Of a stretch of DNA of 16,217 nucleotides, positions 1 through 6,780 are shown piece by piece. Both the position numbers and the translations under genes were made by a program. This DNA comes from CAZIKF01 sp964539825 (lineage in GTDB: Bacteria > Muiribacteriota > UBA6191), in assembly GCA_964539825.1 (NCBI GenBank), contig CAZIKF010000065.1, positions 1 to 16,217 on the forward strand, in the 5' to 3' direction. How positions within the stretch are numbered: position 1 is the stretch's first letter; each line of letters starts with the position of its first letter. Under the pieces are notes generated by a model, which did no database searches, was not told where the DNA came from, and worked only from the letters and a program-made list of their open reading frames with translations.

Positions 1-777
1 AATGAAGAAGAAAATCTTGGAAGAACTCTTGAGTCAGTAAAAGACCTGGCTCATGAGATTGTGATCCTTGACTCCTTTTCGAGCGATCGCACCTGTGAAA
101 TTGCCAGGACTTTTGGAGCCCGGGTAGAGCAAAGGAAGTTTGATGGCTTTTCATCACAAAAAAATCATCTGCTTGATCTTTGCACTAAAGACTGGGTTTT
201 GTTGATCGATGCTGATGAAGAGTTGAGTGCAGATTTACGTTTAGAGATCCGTGCACAGTTGAAGAATCCTGAAGCGGATGTTTATGAGTTTCCCTTTCAG
301 AGTTTTTGTTTTGGCAGCGCAGTACACTACGGAGGCTGGAGCGGATTTAAGAAGATTCGCCTTTTTAAAAAGGGGATGGTGCGCTTTGGGACTGAGAGGG
401 TACACGAGCGTTTTATAGTGGCGCAAAACGCCCATACTGCTAGCCTTCGGAACCCGCTCTATCACCATACTTATCTAAGTGTCGAGGAATGTTTGCAAAA
501 GATGAATCGATACTCGTCCAGTGCTGCCATTGAGATGTTTGAGAACAAGAAGAGAGCGAACCTGTTTTCTCTGGTACTCAGTCCAGCAATTGGATTCTTC
601 AAGGGCTATTTCTTAAAGTTGGGATTCCTCGATGGTTTCCTGGGGCTGATACTTGCGATTAACAATGCTCATTATCATTTTTCCAAGTATGTGAAGTTAA
701 TAATCATGGTACAAAAGGGTGAAAAGTCGGGCTCCAGTGGGCAGGGGGATGAATTCAAGAGCCCTCCTGGTCGATAG
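1..777 (+). CDS. Family 2 glycosyltransferase, WaaE/KdtX-like (5'-partial)
   Basis: The reading frame is open from base 1, so the true start lies upstream. The visible part begins NEEENLGRTLESV, the typical nucleotide-sugar-binding opening of GT-A family 2 enzymes. It continues with a beta strand ending in ILDSFSSD, then LLIDADEE, the acidic DxD-type metal/sugar-nucleotide motif at about residues 69-76. The C-terminal third is hydrophobic (SLVLSPAIGFFKGYFLK region), as in WaaE-type transferases that sit on the inner face of the cytoplasmic membrane. By family, it would add a sugar to the LPS core or a related surface glycan; the exact sugar and acceptor cannot be read. The V at position 61 (GTG) is an internal codon, not the start, because conserved family sequence precedes it. 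The next gene starts about 9 bp downstream on the same strand. Confidence 0.85.
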   Translation, partial: NEEENLGRTLESVKDLAHEIVILDSFSSDRTCEIARTFGARVEQRKFDGFSSQKNHLLDLCTKDWVLLIDADEELSADLRLEIRAQLKNPEADVYEFPFQSFCFGSAVHYGGWSGFKKIRLFKKGMVRFGTERVHERFIVAQNAHTASLRNPLYHHTYLSVEECLQKMNRYSSSAAIEMFENKKRANLFSLVLSPAIGFFKGYFLKLGFLDGFLGLILAINNAHYHFSKYVKLIIMVQKGEKSGSSGQGDEFKSPPGR

Positions 778-786
778 CCTTTCTTG

Positions 787-1233
787 ATGCGCACAACTGT
801 TTTTAAGACTCTGTTTCTTGTAGTGGTCGCGATTTCCTGGTCTCATAACCCGGGAAAGCGGTTCTTTGAAGATTCCTATGTAAAGATTTATCCCTCTCGC
901 GGAGAAATGCTCTACGATGAGCAGAATTCTGTCTGTCTTAAACAGTTCTGGGTTCCGTTGGAAGATCTACGCTATGTGAAGAAGTTTCTTCCCACTCACT
1001 GCGATGAAAGATTACTCACCGTAGGTCATCCGGAACTTCGTTTGGGGACCGCAATCATTAATTTGCCGCCGCCTCCCTTTCTGCATTCCTCAATTCGCAG
1101 AGATCTTCGTTCAGGTTCCCTGGAATTTTCCAAAGAGATGCTTAAATACCTGGTTTTACTGGGAAAGAAGATCCATAGCGGGCTCAAAAAAGAATGGAAA
1201 GAAAGATGGGATCATAAACTGCAAGGGAAATGA
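787..1233 (+). CDS. Small exported protein of unknown function
   Basis: This is a 148-aa protein I do not recognise. The N-terminus (MRTTVFKTLFLVVVAISWS) has a short positive region and a hydrophobic core, so it reads as a Sec signal peptide with cleavage near residue 20. The mature part is basic, with two cysteines (in NSVCLKQF and PTHCDER) that could form a disulfide, a PPPPF run, and a lysine-rich helical tail. A TTG at 784 directly precedes the ATG in frame; I prefer the ATG. No clear Shine-Dalgarno is visible, so translation may depend on coupling to the glycosyltransferase, which ends about 9 bp upstream. Its TGA directly abuts the stop codon of the convergent transporter gene. No function is assigned. 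Confidence 0.65.
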   Translation: MRTTVFKTLFLVVVAISWSHNPGKRFFEDSYVKIYPSRGEMLYDEQNSVCLKQFWVPLEDLRYVKKFLPTHCDERLLTVGHPELRLGTAIINLPPPPFLHSSIRRDLRSGSLEFSKEMLKYLVLLGKKIHSGLKKEWKERWDHKLQGK

Positions 1234-2901
1234 CTACTCCTTGCGAAAAGATAAAATAGCCTTATTGATACCGGCCATATGACCGCTGATTTTGTGCAGA
1301 GAGACAACCATATCCGTAAAGGTTAGTCCGCTCAAGGGTAGGTAATCCCCACTTTTGATTCGCTCAAGATGATTCTGCCTTAACCTGCTCCTAAAGTCCT
1401 TCAGTTCATAGATGTAATTATCGAAACGCTCAAGATTTGCACTATTGGGAGCCTTTATCTCTGAGAGAACCACCTGGTAGGCCTCCTCAATCTTATCTAG
1501 AAACTCCCTGAGTTCGGTACGGGTGGCTTCTCGGAGACTATGCTTATTTTCCGCGAGCCTCTTACGAAATCTGGCCATACTTTGGCAATAGTCCCCTATA
1601 CTTTCCAGGTCGTCAGCCACACTGATGATTCCATTAACTTTCAAGGCCTGATGCGGGGTGAGGGGTCTTTGCATGAGGGCAGAAACGAAAAGAACAATTT
1701 CCTTTTGAATATTATCCGTGATTTGTTCAAAATGGTTCACTTTATTCAGCAGTTCACCATTAGCTTCTTCGAGGATGTATTGGCGTGTGTAGCCTATCAG
1801 TCTCTGGGTGATTTCTCCCATATGGGCAAGTTCTGAATAAGCCTGGGAAATGGCCATGACCGGCGATAGGGTGTTGGGGTCTCCCACCAGTTTCAGTGTT
1901 TCCATTTCTTCATGGGGAGGAGTGGGAATCATACGCGAGACAAATCCTGCTAAAACCTTGAGAAAAGGGAGAAAGAGCAAGGTAGCGCATACATTAAAAA
2001 CGGAATGTGAGGCAGCGATGTGAGCGGCGATATAGGGTTTGGAACCATCTGCATCTGTTAAATCAGCCAGACCAGGAATCAGGTTTTCAATCATCGAAAT
2101 GTACGGTACGAAAATTAAAGCCATGATTATCACACCGCTGATGTTAAAGAACGCATGGGCTGCCGCAGTACGCTTTGCGTTGGTGTTGGTACCAATACTG
2201 GCCAATACCGCCGTGACAGTAGTACCGATATTCTCACCAAGAACCAGTGCCGCCGCTGTTTGGAAGGAAATGGTTCCGGTAGAGGCCAGGGCCATGGTGA
2301 TTCCCAACATCGCTGAAGAGGACTGGACGATCATGGTCAATACACAACCCATAAGAATGGTCCCCAGGAGGGAGAGTGTGGTTTCAGCCGTAAAATAGGT
2401 AATGTAGCTCAGGAACTCAGGATTAGTCCGCAAGGGTTTGAACGCCGCACTCATGGTTTCAAGTCCAAAGAATATTAGTCCTAATCCAAAAAGGATTGCG
2501 CCTACTTTTTTCAAAGTTTCATTGCGAAAAAAGAGCATGGGGATAGCGCCAATTCCTACCATATGAATCCCATATTTACCGATCTTTATGGCGATGATCC
2601 AACCCGTGATTGTGGTGCCTATATTTGCCCCGAACACCACACTGATTGCCTGGTATAGACTCATCATTCCCGCATTGACAAAGCCCACTGTCATCACGGT
2701 TACCACCGAGGAAGACTGGACTAGACAGGTGAGGACTACGCCAGCAAGAACTCCCAAAATCCGGTTTGCGGTAATGCTGGAGAGGATCTTTTTAATCAGA
2801 TCCGAGCCCATTTCCTGGAGGGCGTTGGAGAATTGTTTCATCCCGTAGAAAAAAAAGCCTAATCCCCCGAGGAAAACGAATATGGTGTCAAACCAATTCA
2901 T
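1234..2901 (-). CDS. Na+/phosphate cotransporter family protein with PhoU-like C-terminus
   Basis: This is a 555-aa inner-membrane protein of the Na/Pi cotransporter family (NptA/YjbB type). The N-terminal half holds two inverted Na_Pi-cotransporter repeats, each with the signature QSSS: Gln62-Ser65 followed by GANIGTT, and Gln193-Ser196 followed by GENIGTT. Several glycine-rich membrane helices surround them. From about residue 345 the protein is soluble and helical, with PhoU-like features (a HMGEITQRL helix, then ADDLESIGDYC). By family it moves phosphate with sodium, and the PhoU-like part probably regulates it; bacterial relatives can work as exporters. The ATG at 2901 has a strong Shine-Dalgarno 9 nt upstream. 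It is the last gene of the minus-strand run that starts at 4900. Its stop directly abuts the stop of the opposite gene, leaving no room for a separate terminator. Confidence 0.92.
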   Translation of the reverse strand: MNWFDTIFVFLGGLGFFFYGMKQFSNALQEMGSDLIKKILSSITANRILGVLAGVVLTCLVQSSSVVTVMTVGFVNAGMMSLYQAISVVFGANIGTTITGWIIAIKIGKYGIHMVGIGAIPMLFFRNETLKKVGAILFGLGLIFFGLETMSAAFKPLRTNPEFLSYITYFTAETTLSLLGTILMGCVLTMIVQSSSAMLGITMALASTGTISFQTAAALVLGENIGTTVTAVLASIGTNTNAKRTAAAHAFFNISGVIIMALIFVPYISMIENLIPGLADLTDADGSKPYIAAHIAASHSVFNVCATLLFLPFLKVLAGFVSRMIPTPPHEEMETLKLVGDPNTLSPVMAISQAYSELAHMGEITQRLIGYTRQYILEEANGELLNKVNHFEQITDNIQKEIVLFVSALMQRPLTPHQALKVNGIISVADDLESIGDYCQSMARFRKRLAENKHSLREATRTELREFLDKIEEAYQVVLSEIKAPNSANLERFDNYIYELKDFRSRLRQNHLERIKSGDYLPLSGLTFTDMVVSLHKISGHMAGINKAILSFRKE

Positions 2902-3080
2902 AAATCTGCTCTCCTTTGCCCAGATGCAAAGTGGACCTGACTATGAGATGAAGTGGTGGGGGGGGATAGAGCATCTGTGCTTTCGCTGATGGATTCTGAG
3001 GCGAGTATATCTCTTGAACTCAATGGGATCAAGAATTCTATCCCGAAAGGCAAAAGGATACCCGTTGCCCTTTTAGGCAT
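2898..3080 (-). CDS. Doubtful 60-aa ORF between oxidoreductase and transporter
   Basis: This ORF exactly fills the space between its neighbours. It starts with ATG 3 bp after the oxidoreductase stop and ends in an ATGA overlap with the transporter start, which is the geometry of a translationally coupled operon gene. Against it, there is no Shine-Dalgarno before the ATG, and the product matches nothing I know. The sequence has a short hydrophobic stretch (GILLPFGIEFLIPL) followed by a serine-rich hydrophilic tail that looks like low-complexity spacer. It could be a small membrane peptide or simply an untranslated leader. I list it as possible only. Confidence 0.28.
   Translation of the reverse strand: MPKRATGILLPFGIEFLIPLSSRDILASESISESTDALSPPTTSSHSQVHFASGQRRADL
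2911..2917 (-). promoter_or_regulatory. Shine-Dalgarno of the Na/Pi transporter gene
   Basis: AAAGGAG on the minus strand, 9 nt before the ATG at 2901. It lies inside the doubtful 60-aa ORF upstream, which itself has no such site, so the transporter can be translated independently. Confidence 0.7.
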
Positions 3081-3083
3081 CGG

Positions 3084-4661
3084 TTATTGATTCATCACCA
3101 GAGCATGGGCTGTATGGACCCCAGCCTGGAATGCTTCTTCAAAAAGAGGGAGTCCAAAGCTATCTGAATTGGCCATATAGAAGTTCTGAGGGAGCCTGTG
3201 TTCCCTCAGTGATGGAAGGATCCATCCTGGTTTTGGAATACCCATACCGTGTACATGGCGGCGAAGAATGACGTGCTGAACGTAGGGAATTAGCTCTGGA
3301 TTCATAGATTGGAAGTCTTCCAATACCAGGTTCCCTAATTCAGCTGATTTCATGGCCCCTAGTTTAGAGCCGGATATTCCCCGGGCGGCTTTGGTCGGAT
3401 AGAAATGCGTTAGCACAACAGGATCTTTGATCTTTTCTTGGAAAAAGTTGGAATAGACATAGCCCACCGAGCGAGATTCTTTGGAAACATTGTCCCAACG
3501 AAGCGGACGCAGAAGACCCTCAGGCACCTTTCTTAGAAGAATCTGACTTACCAGCCAGGGGGCTTGTTCGAGTGCCTCAGGGAGAAGCTCTCGAATCTCT
3601 GGATTCTCTGGAAACAAGCGTCTGGGAATATGAGATTTACCACAAAAAACCAGGGCATTGCATGGTTGGACGTGAAAACCATTTTTTGTATAGATCAGGC
3701 ATTCCCATTGGTCTTCTTTTTTTCTTACGGAACAAAGAAGGTTTTGCAGTTGTCTCTTAGGGGCGGGTATTTTTTTTACCAGGTTCTTTACCAGGTATCC
3801 ATTTCCCATCTGAGAAGACAAAATGACCTGCTCATGACTTCGCGGCCGGCAGCAAAAATAGTGCAGACCCGCCCATGCCGACACTTCCCCGATGGTAGAG
3901 CCGTAATCATCATTACATGCATATTCGGTCACATACCGTACTTCATCATCAAGAAGATCCGCTCTTCTTAAGTAGGATTCAAAGGAGATCTGAAAGAGAT
4001 CGAGGGCTCTTGGATCTTTACTACTGGTATGACTGGGAAGAGAAAACCAGCGTCGCGAATCTTCACCTCGGAATTCTGAAAGAAAATCCATGAAGCGATA
4101 AAATTTGCGCAGACGGGTACTTGGTCCTTTGAAGTATTCCCCTATTCCGGCTTGCCACCGTCCCTGACTCAGGCTTCGTTCCCTGGTTTCCAATTCATCT
4201 AGAACGTATTTTTTATGATAGATAGGAAGCTGATTTTCAATGCCGGTAACGACTCCGGCCTCTTTTAGAAACTCAAGAACATCCACGGCTTCTGAAGGAG
4301 GAGTAACCAGGTAATGAGCGCCGAGCGGGGCCGCCTGCCCGTCAAACGTATGTGAGGCTGAGGTGCCGCCCCAAAAAGTTGACGCTTCCAAGAGAAGATA
4401 GTTTTTTTGGTGCCGTTCAAGAATGCGGGCACAGGAAAGTCCCCCGATTCCCCCACCCGCAATGAGGATTTCTATAGGCTTTCTAGGTTTGGATGTAGTT
4501 TTCCACCCTGCCAGGACTCTACTGGAATCTCTAAGGATGTGAGCAAATGGGAGCTCTGGCTCAAAGAGCGAGAAGGGTATGGATTCAAGAGGTTGTGTAT
4601 AAACTTTAGGCCCCAGGAGCATGGTGCCCATGAGGCCTTGTAAGAAAGTTCTCCGTTTCAT
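3084..4661 (-). CDS. Tat-exported FAD-dependent oxidoreductase (amine-oxidase-like)
   Basis: This 525-aa flavoprotein starts at the ATG at 4661. The open frame runs upstream to 4784, but starting there would place a Tat signal 41 residues inside the protein. MKRRTFLQG is a good twin-arginine motif (RRTFLQ) followed by a short hydrophobic stretch, so the folded, FAD-loaded enzyme is probably exported to the periplasm. A Rossmann dinucleotide-binding motif follows at residues 66-74 (LIAGGGIGG), with the ribose-binding acid Glu92 in LLLEAS. The C-terminus (FYMANSDSFGLPLFEEAF, then a helix) resembles the second FAD-contact segment of amine-oxidase/phytoene-desaturase-type enzymes. The substrate cannot be deduced. 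It lies 59 bp after the cysteine-rich gene and 3 bp before the next ORF, so it is probably co-transcribed. The ribosome site is weak (AAAGG close to the ATG). Confidence 0.85.
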   Translation of the reverse strand: MKRRTFLQGLMGTMLLGPKVYTQPLESIPFSLFEPELPFAHILRDSSRVLAGWKTTSKPRKPIEILIAGGGIGGLSCARILERHQKNYLLLEASTFWGGTSASHTFDGQAAPLGAHYLVTPPSEAVDVLEFLKEAGVVTGIENQLPIYHKKYVLDELETRERSLSQGRWQAGIGEYFKGPSTRLRKFYRFMDFLSEFRGEDSRRWFSLPSHTSSKDPRALDLFQISFESYLRRADLLDDEVRYVTEYACNDDYGSTIGEVSAWAGLHYFCCRPRSHEQVILSSQMGNGYLVKNLVKKIPAPKRQLQNLLCSVRKKEDQWECLIYTKNGFHVQPCNALVFCGKSHIPRRLFPENPEIRELLPEALEQAPWLVSQILLRKVPEGLLRPLRWDNVSKESRSVGYVYSNFFQEKIKDPVVLTHFYPTKAARGISGSKLGAMKSAELGNLVLEDFQSMNPELIPYVQHVILRRHVHGMGIPKPGWILPSLREHRLPQNFYMANSDSFGLPLFEEAFQAGVHTAHALVMNQ

Positions 4662-4720
4662 AATGCCTTTGAAACGGGGAGGGGATTTCCAAATAAAATA
4701 GAAATGGAGTGATGTGGGCT

Positions 4721-4900
4721 TCAGGCCGCCCGGTTGTCCCTGATCTGGTTCATGCGTTCCTGAATCGCGACAAACATGGTGCATGCCCTTAACTCAGCAT
4801 CCACAAGGGAGCAGTTTTTATCACCATCAAGCTGGGACGTACATAGCCCCAGTGAGGGGACCTGAGTTTCGCGAAAATTACCACATAAAGAGCATTGCAT
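4721..4900 (-). CDS. Hidden 59-aa cysteine-rich small protein
   Basis: A short frame from ATG 4900 to TGA 4721 encodes 59 residues beginning MQCSLCGNF. Cysteines fall at positions 3, 6, 20, 30 and 40 (CxxC-x13-C-x9-C-x9-C), followed by a helical, charged C-terminus ending NRAA. There is no signal peptide. The ATG has a good Shine-Dalgarno 8 nt upstream, and the frame is clear of the oxidoreductase gene by 59 bp. The CxxC and spaced cysteines suggest a small zinc-binding or redox/metal-site protein in the cytoplasm; this is inference from pattern only. It would be the first gene of the operon that continues with the oxidoreductase and transporter. The oxidoreductase open frame overlaps it out of frame through an upstream extension that I reject. 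Confidence 0.6.
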   Translation of the reverse strand: MQCSLCGNFRETQVPSLGLCTSQLDGDKNCSLVDAELRACTMFVAIQERMNQIRDNRAA

Positions 4901-4908
4901 TGGATCTA

Positions 4909-4914
4909 CCTTCC
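4909..4914 (-). promoter_or_regulatory. Shine-Dalgarno of the cysteine-rich small gene
   Basis: GGAAGG on the minus strand, 8 nt upstream of the ATG at 4900. It supports real translation of this short frame. Confidence 0.55.
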
Positions 4915-4922
4915 AGTTTTGC

Positions 4923-4958
4923 CATACAAAAAAAATTAACTCTTAGAATTTTTGTATG
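4923..4958. promoter_or_regulatory. AT-rich inverted repeat upstream of the small Cys gene (possible operator)
   Basis: The arms CATACAAAAA (4923-4932) and TTTTTGTATG (4949-4958) are perfect 10-bp inverted copies separated by 16 bp. Alternatively, the inner AAAAATT/AATTTTT pair around a 9-nt loop (AACTCTTAG), leaving three A residues bulged from the outer stem. The element sits 22-58 bp before the ATG at 4900, where a promoter for the minus-strand operon is expected. A TTGAAA hexamer (minus strand, 4961-4966) flanks it and could be a -35 box. The symmetry suits a dimeric repressor site; an RNA hairpin is the alternative, but it is too AT-rich for a good terminator. There is no other annotation in the 4901-5101 gap besides the candidate terminator. 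Confidence 0.45.
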
Positions 4959-5047
4959 ACTTTCAACTAAAGCATGACGAAATCATAAGAAAGCGGAGAG
5001 GAATTGTAAACCCCTAATTCTCTGACAGGCACCTAGTTTCGAGTGCG

Positions 5048-5099
5048 AAAAAAAGCAGCGGAAATTTGCCGGGCAGAGTGAGTCCTTGATCAAACTCTG
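5048..5099 (-). terminator. Weak terminator-like region after the PG-binding-like gene
   Basis: Read on the minus strand, a 6-bp inverted repeat (arms at 5094-5099 and 5074-5079, 14-nt loop) and a short CGG/CCG stem (5059-5071) are followed by a run of seven T (5048-5054). It begins 3 bp after the stop at 5102. The stems are short and the larger one is 19 nt away from the T tract, so this is only a weak candidate for the end of the four-gene operon. Confidence 0.28.
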
Positions 5100-5101
5100 G
5101 T

Positions 5102-5920
5102 CTAATCTCGAATTTCAAAATTAACGGGAGGAAGATTTGGATTGTAAGGCGGTCTTATAAAAAAGGACTGTCGATAAGCAGCCAGAAGGATGAGTTGTAG
5201 GCTAGCCTGTTCATCTGAAATCGGTCTAAACCCCCTCTCAGAACCGCCACTTTCTATCTCCAGAAACGGTCTGTAGCCGAAGGATTTCATCAGGGCCACG
5301 AAATCAGCATGATGGGGATCCATTTCCACATTGTGGAACCTTGGAAACCGGGGAATTAAAGCGTCTTCAAGAAATTGACTCTTTCGAAAACAATAAAGCA
5401 TGAGTTCGGCCTTGTTGGAAACTCGCAGGATTCGAAAAAAGTAGGATCGTGATGCGGAAATCAGTCCTCCGTATTGAAGGGCAAGTTCCATTCTTAACAA
5501 TTTCATAAAGCGCAAAGATATTTCAGGCGCTTTGCTCAAATAAGCCTTCTCATTTTTTAAATCCTGCATGATGGTTTTAAATTCAGAATTCCATTTACCG
5601 TTTCGCGGTCCATGGTAGACCCTCAGTTGAAATAGATATTCCTGGGTTCTCAAGGTTCGTTTATAGGAGCCATGGGCCTTTTGTAGCCGTCTCATGAAAA
5701 TGGGGGCCTCATTCATTTTCAGTCCGCGAGGGATAGGAATCCGTAGGCTCTTGACTGCGTCTTTGAGGCGATTATTCCAGCGTCCGTCCGCGGGCCCGTG
5801 ATAGAGGTCCATGTCACCGAGCATGCGCTGCATGGAGCGAACTTCGGTACGGTGAAGGGGGCTGGCCTCGGAAAATCTTAAGATGACAAATAGGAAAAGG
5901 CCGAAGTGAAGGTGTCTCAG
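5102..5920 (-). CDS. Exported protein with two peptidoglycan-binding-like repeats; probable CTG start
   Basis: The first in-frame ATG is at 5833, but it has no ribosome site and would cut the first domain repeat. The frame stays open upstream to a CTG at 5920, and the codons in between contain no ATG, GTG or TTG. From the CTG the product starts (M)RHLHFGLFLFVILRFSEA, a clear Sec signal peptide, preceded by a strong GAGGAGG 4 nt upstream. The CTG overlaps the previous gene's stop as CTGA. The mature protein carries two related units at about residues 26-60 and 90-125, each with LYHGPADGRW- or VYHGPRNGKW-type cores. These resemble the G..DG..G..T..A core of PG_binding_1 repeats. The rest (to residue 272) is unrecognised and ends in a tyrosine/proline-rich tail. 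It is probably periplasmic and wall-associated; this is inference. Confidence 0.7.
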   Translation of the reverse strand: MRHLHFGLFLFVILRFSEASPLHRTEVRSMQRMLGDMDLYHGPADGRWNNRLKDAVKSLRIPIPRGLKMNEAPIFMRRLQKAHGSYKRTLRTQEYLFQLRVYHGPRNGKWNSEFKTIMQDLKNEKAYLSKAPEISLRFMKLLRMELALQYGGLISASRSYFFRILRVSNKAELMLYCFRKSQFLEDALIPRFPRFHNVEMDPHHADFVALMKSFGYRPFLEIESGGSERGFRPISDEQASLQLILLAAYRQSFFIRPPYNPNLPPVNFEIRD

Positions 5921-6780
5921 GATTCCTCCTCAAGGGGAGAACCAACAGTTTCAAAGCGACTCTCTAACCAGGGGCCTAGCTTAAGATTTGAACAGAACTC
6001 GCAAATGAGGGAAAGGTCTGTTCTAAAAACGGTTCCTCCCTTGCTTGAATAACTGCCTAGAATTGCAATGACGTCCTCATCATTAAAGAGGGGATAGAGA
6101 ATCAAATTACGAAAATCCTCTTCATGATCTTCGCTAGAAAACAGGTTTCTCTCATATACCACCCTGGGAAAGAGATCAAAGAGTCCCTTTGTTCTATCTC
6201 TAAGCTCTTCCTTAATTTCCTCAGGAAAATGAAGAACTTCCCGCTGTACTTCATAGACAAACACCACATCGTTTTGTAGGGCCGTATCCAAGAGGTCTAG
6301 TAAATCCTCAATTCTGGGGGACTCCTCAAAGAGCCTGACCATTTCGGTCTGAAATCTGGAGAGGCGCAGTTTTCTGCTTAGTTGGTCCAACCGCAGGATC
6401 TGCTGCAGGAAAAAAGGAGCATGTTCCTGAAAGCCGTCAAAGAGACTATGATTCTCCAATTCCTCTGGAATCGAAAAAACAGGTGCATGGTCAGTTGTGC
6501 CCGCCATGGAAACGAAAAGCCCATCCAGCAGCGCTCCGGGTAACACTTTGGAGTTTTCATAGGGTTTCATCTTCTCCTCGAGCCTTGAATCGTTTGTAAA
6601 TACTTTCCTATGACCAGAAATGGGCACGGAAAAGAAGAGAGGGTGAAAGTCAAAAATGTCCTCGAGAATCTCCATCCACTGAAATAGAAAGGTATCTACA
6701 TATGCGCATTCTAAAAGCAGTTCATGACTCAATCTTATGAACTTCAGGACCAGGTCTTTTTCAGGACGAATATCATCCAT
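5917..6780 (-). CDS. GAF-like cytosolic protein of unknown role
   Basis: This 287-aa protein has no signal peptide or membrane segment and is very acidic. Its second half has the look of a GAF-type sensor domain. A helix (SRFQTEMVRLFEESPRIEDLLDLL) leads into DVVFVYEV, and near the end LILYPLFNDEDVIAILG plus FRTDLSLICEFCSNL matches the final strands and helix of GAF folds. No kinase, cyclase, phosphatase or DNA-binding part is attached, so any signal must pass through a partner. ATG 6780 has a strong AAGGAGG 7 nt upstream. The gene overlaps the end of the methyltransferase by 37 bp and the start of the next gene by 4 bp, so all are translated from one mRNA. The family call is weak and based on pattern alone. 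Confidence 0.6.
   Translation of the reverse strand: MDDIRPEKDLVLKFIRLSHELLLECAYVDTFLFQWMEILEDIFDFHPLFFSVPISGHRKVFTNDSRLEEKMKPYENSKVLPGALLDGLFVSMAGTTDHAPVFSIPEELENHSLFDGFQEHAPFFLQQILRLDQLSRKLRLSRFQTEMVRLFEESPRIEDLLDLLDTALQNDVVFVYEVQREVLHFPEEIKEELRDRTKGLFDLFPRVVYERNLFSSEDHEEDFRNLILYPLFNDEDVIAILGSYSSKGGTVFRTDLSLICEFCSNLKLGPWLESRFETVGSPLEEES
5925..5931 (-). promoter_or_regulatory. Shine-Dalgarno preceding the CTG start
   Basis: GAGGAGG on the minus strand, inside the last codons of the GAF-like gene. It lies 4 nt before the CTG at 5920 and over 85 nt before the first ATG of the frame. It therefore decides in favour of the upstream, non-ATG start. Confidence 0.55.

Noticed and set aside
2039..2398. 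A 119-aa plus-strand open frame opposite the transporter.
   Set aside because: It lies antisense to conserved transporter helices; its valine/isoleucine-rich composition mirrors the opposite strand.
2955..2964. A run of G residues that might cause slippage in the 60-aa ORF.
   Set aside because: The ORF itself is doubtful, and there is no alternative frame with meaningful sequence to suggest programmed frameshifting.
3564..3971. A 135-aa plus-strand open frame opposite the oxidoreductase.
   Set aside because: It is antisense to a recognisable enzyme, has no ribosome site or domain, and is best explained as a shadow.
4662..4784. N-terminal extension of the FAD oxidoreductase to an ATG at 4784.
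   Set aside because: It would bury the twin-arginine signal 41 residues inside the protein and overlap the cysteine-rich small gene; the ATG at 4661 is more sensible.
5079..5099. On the minus strand, AGAGTTTGATC followed by AAGGACTCA resembles the universal 5' end of 16S rRNA.
   Set aside because: The match stops after about 11 bases; the sequence beyond does not resemble 16S rRNA, and the site is a short intergenic region. Chance similarity.
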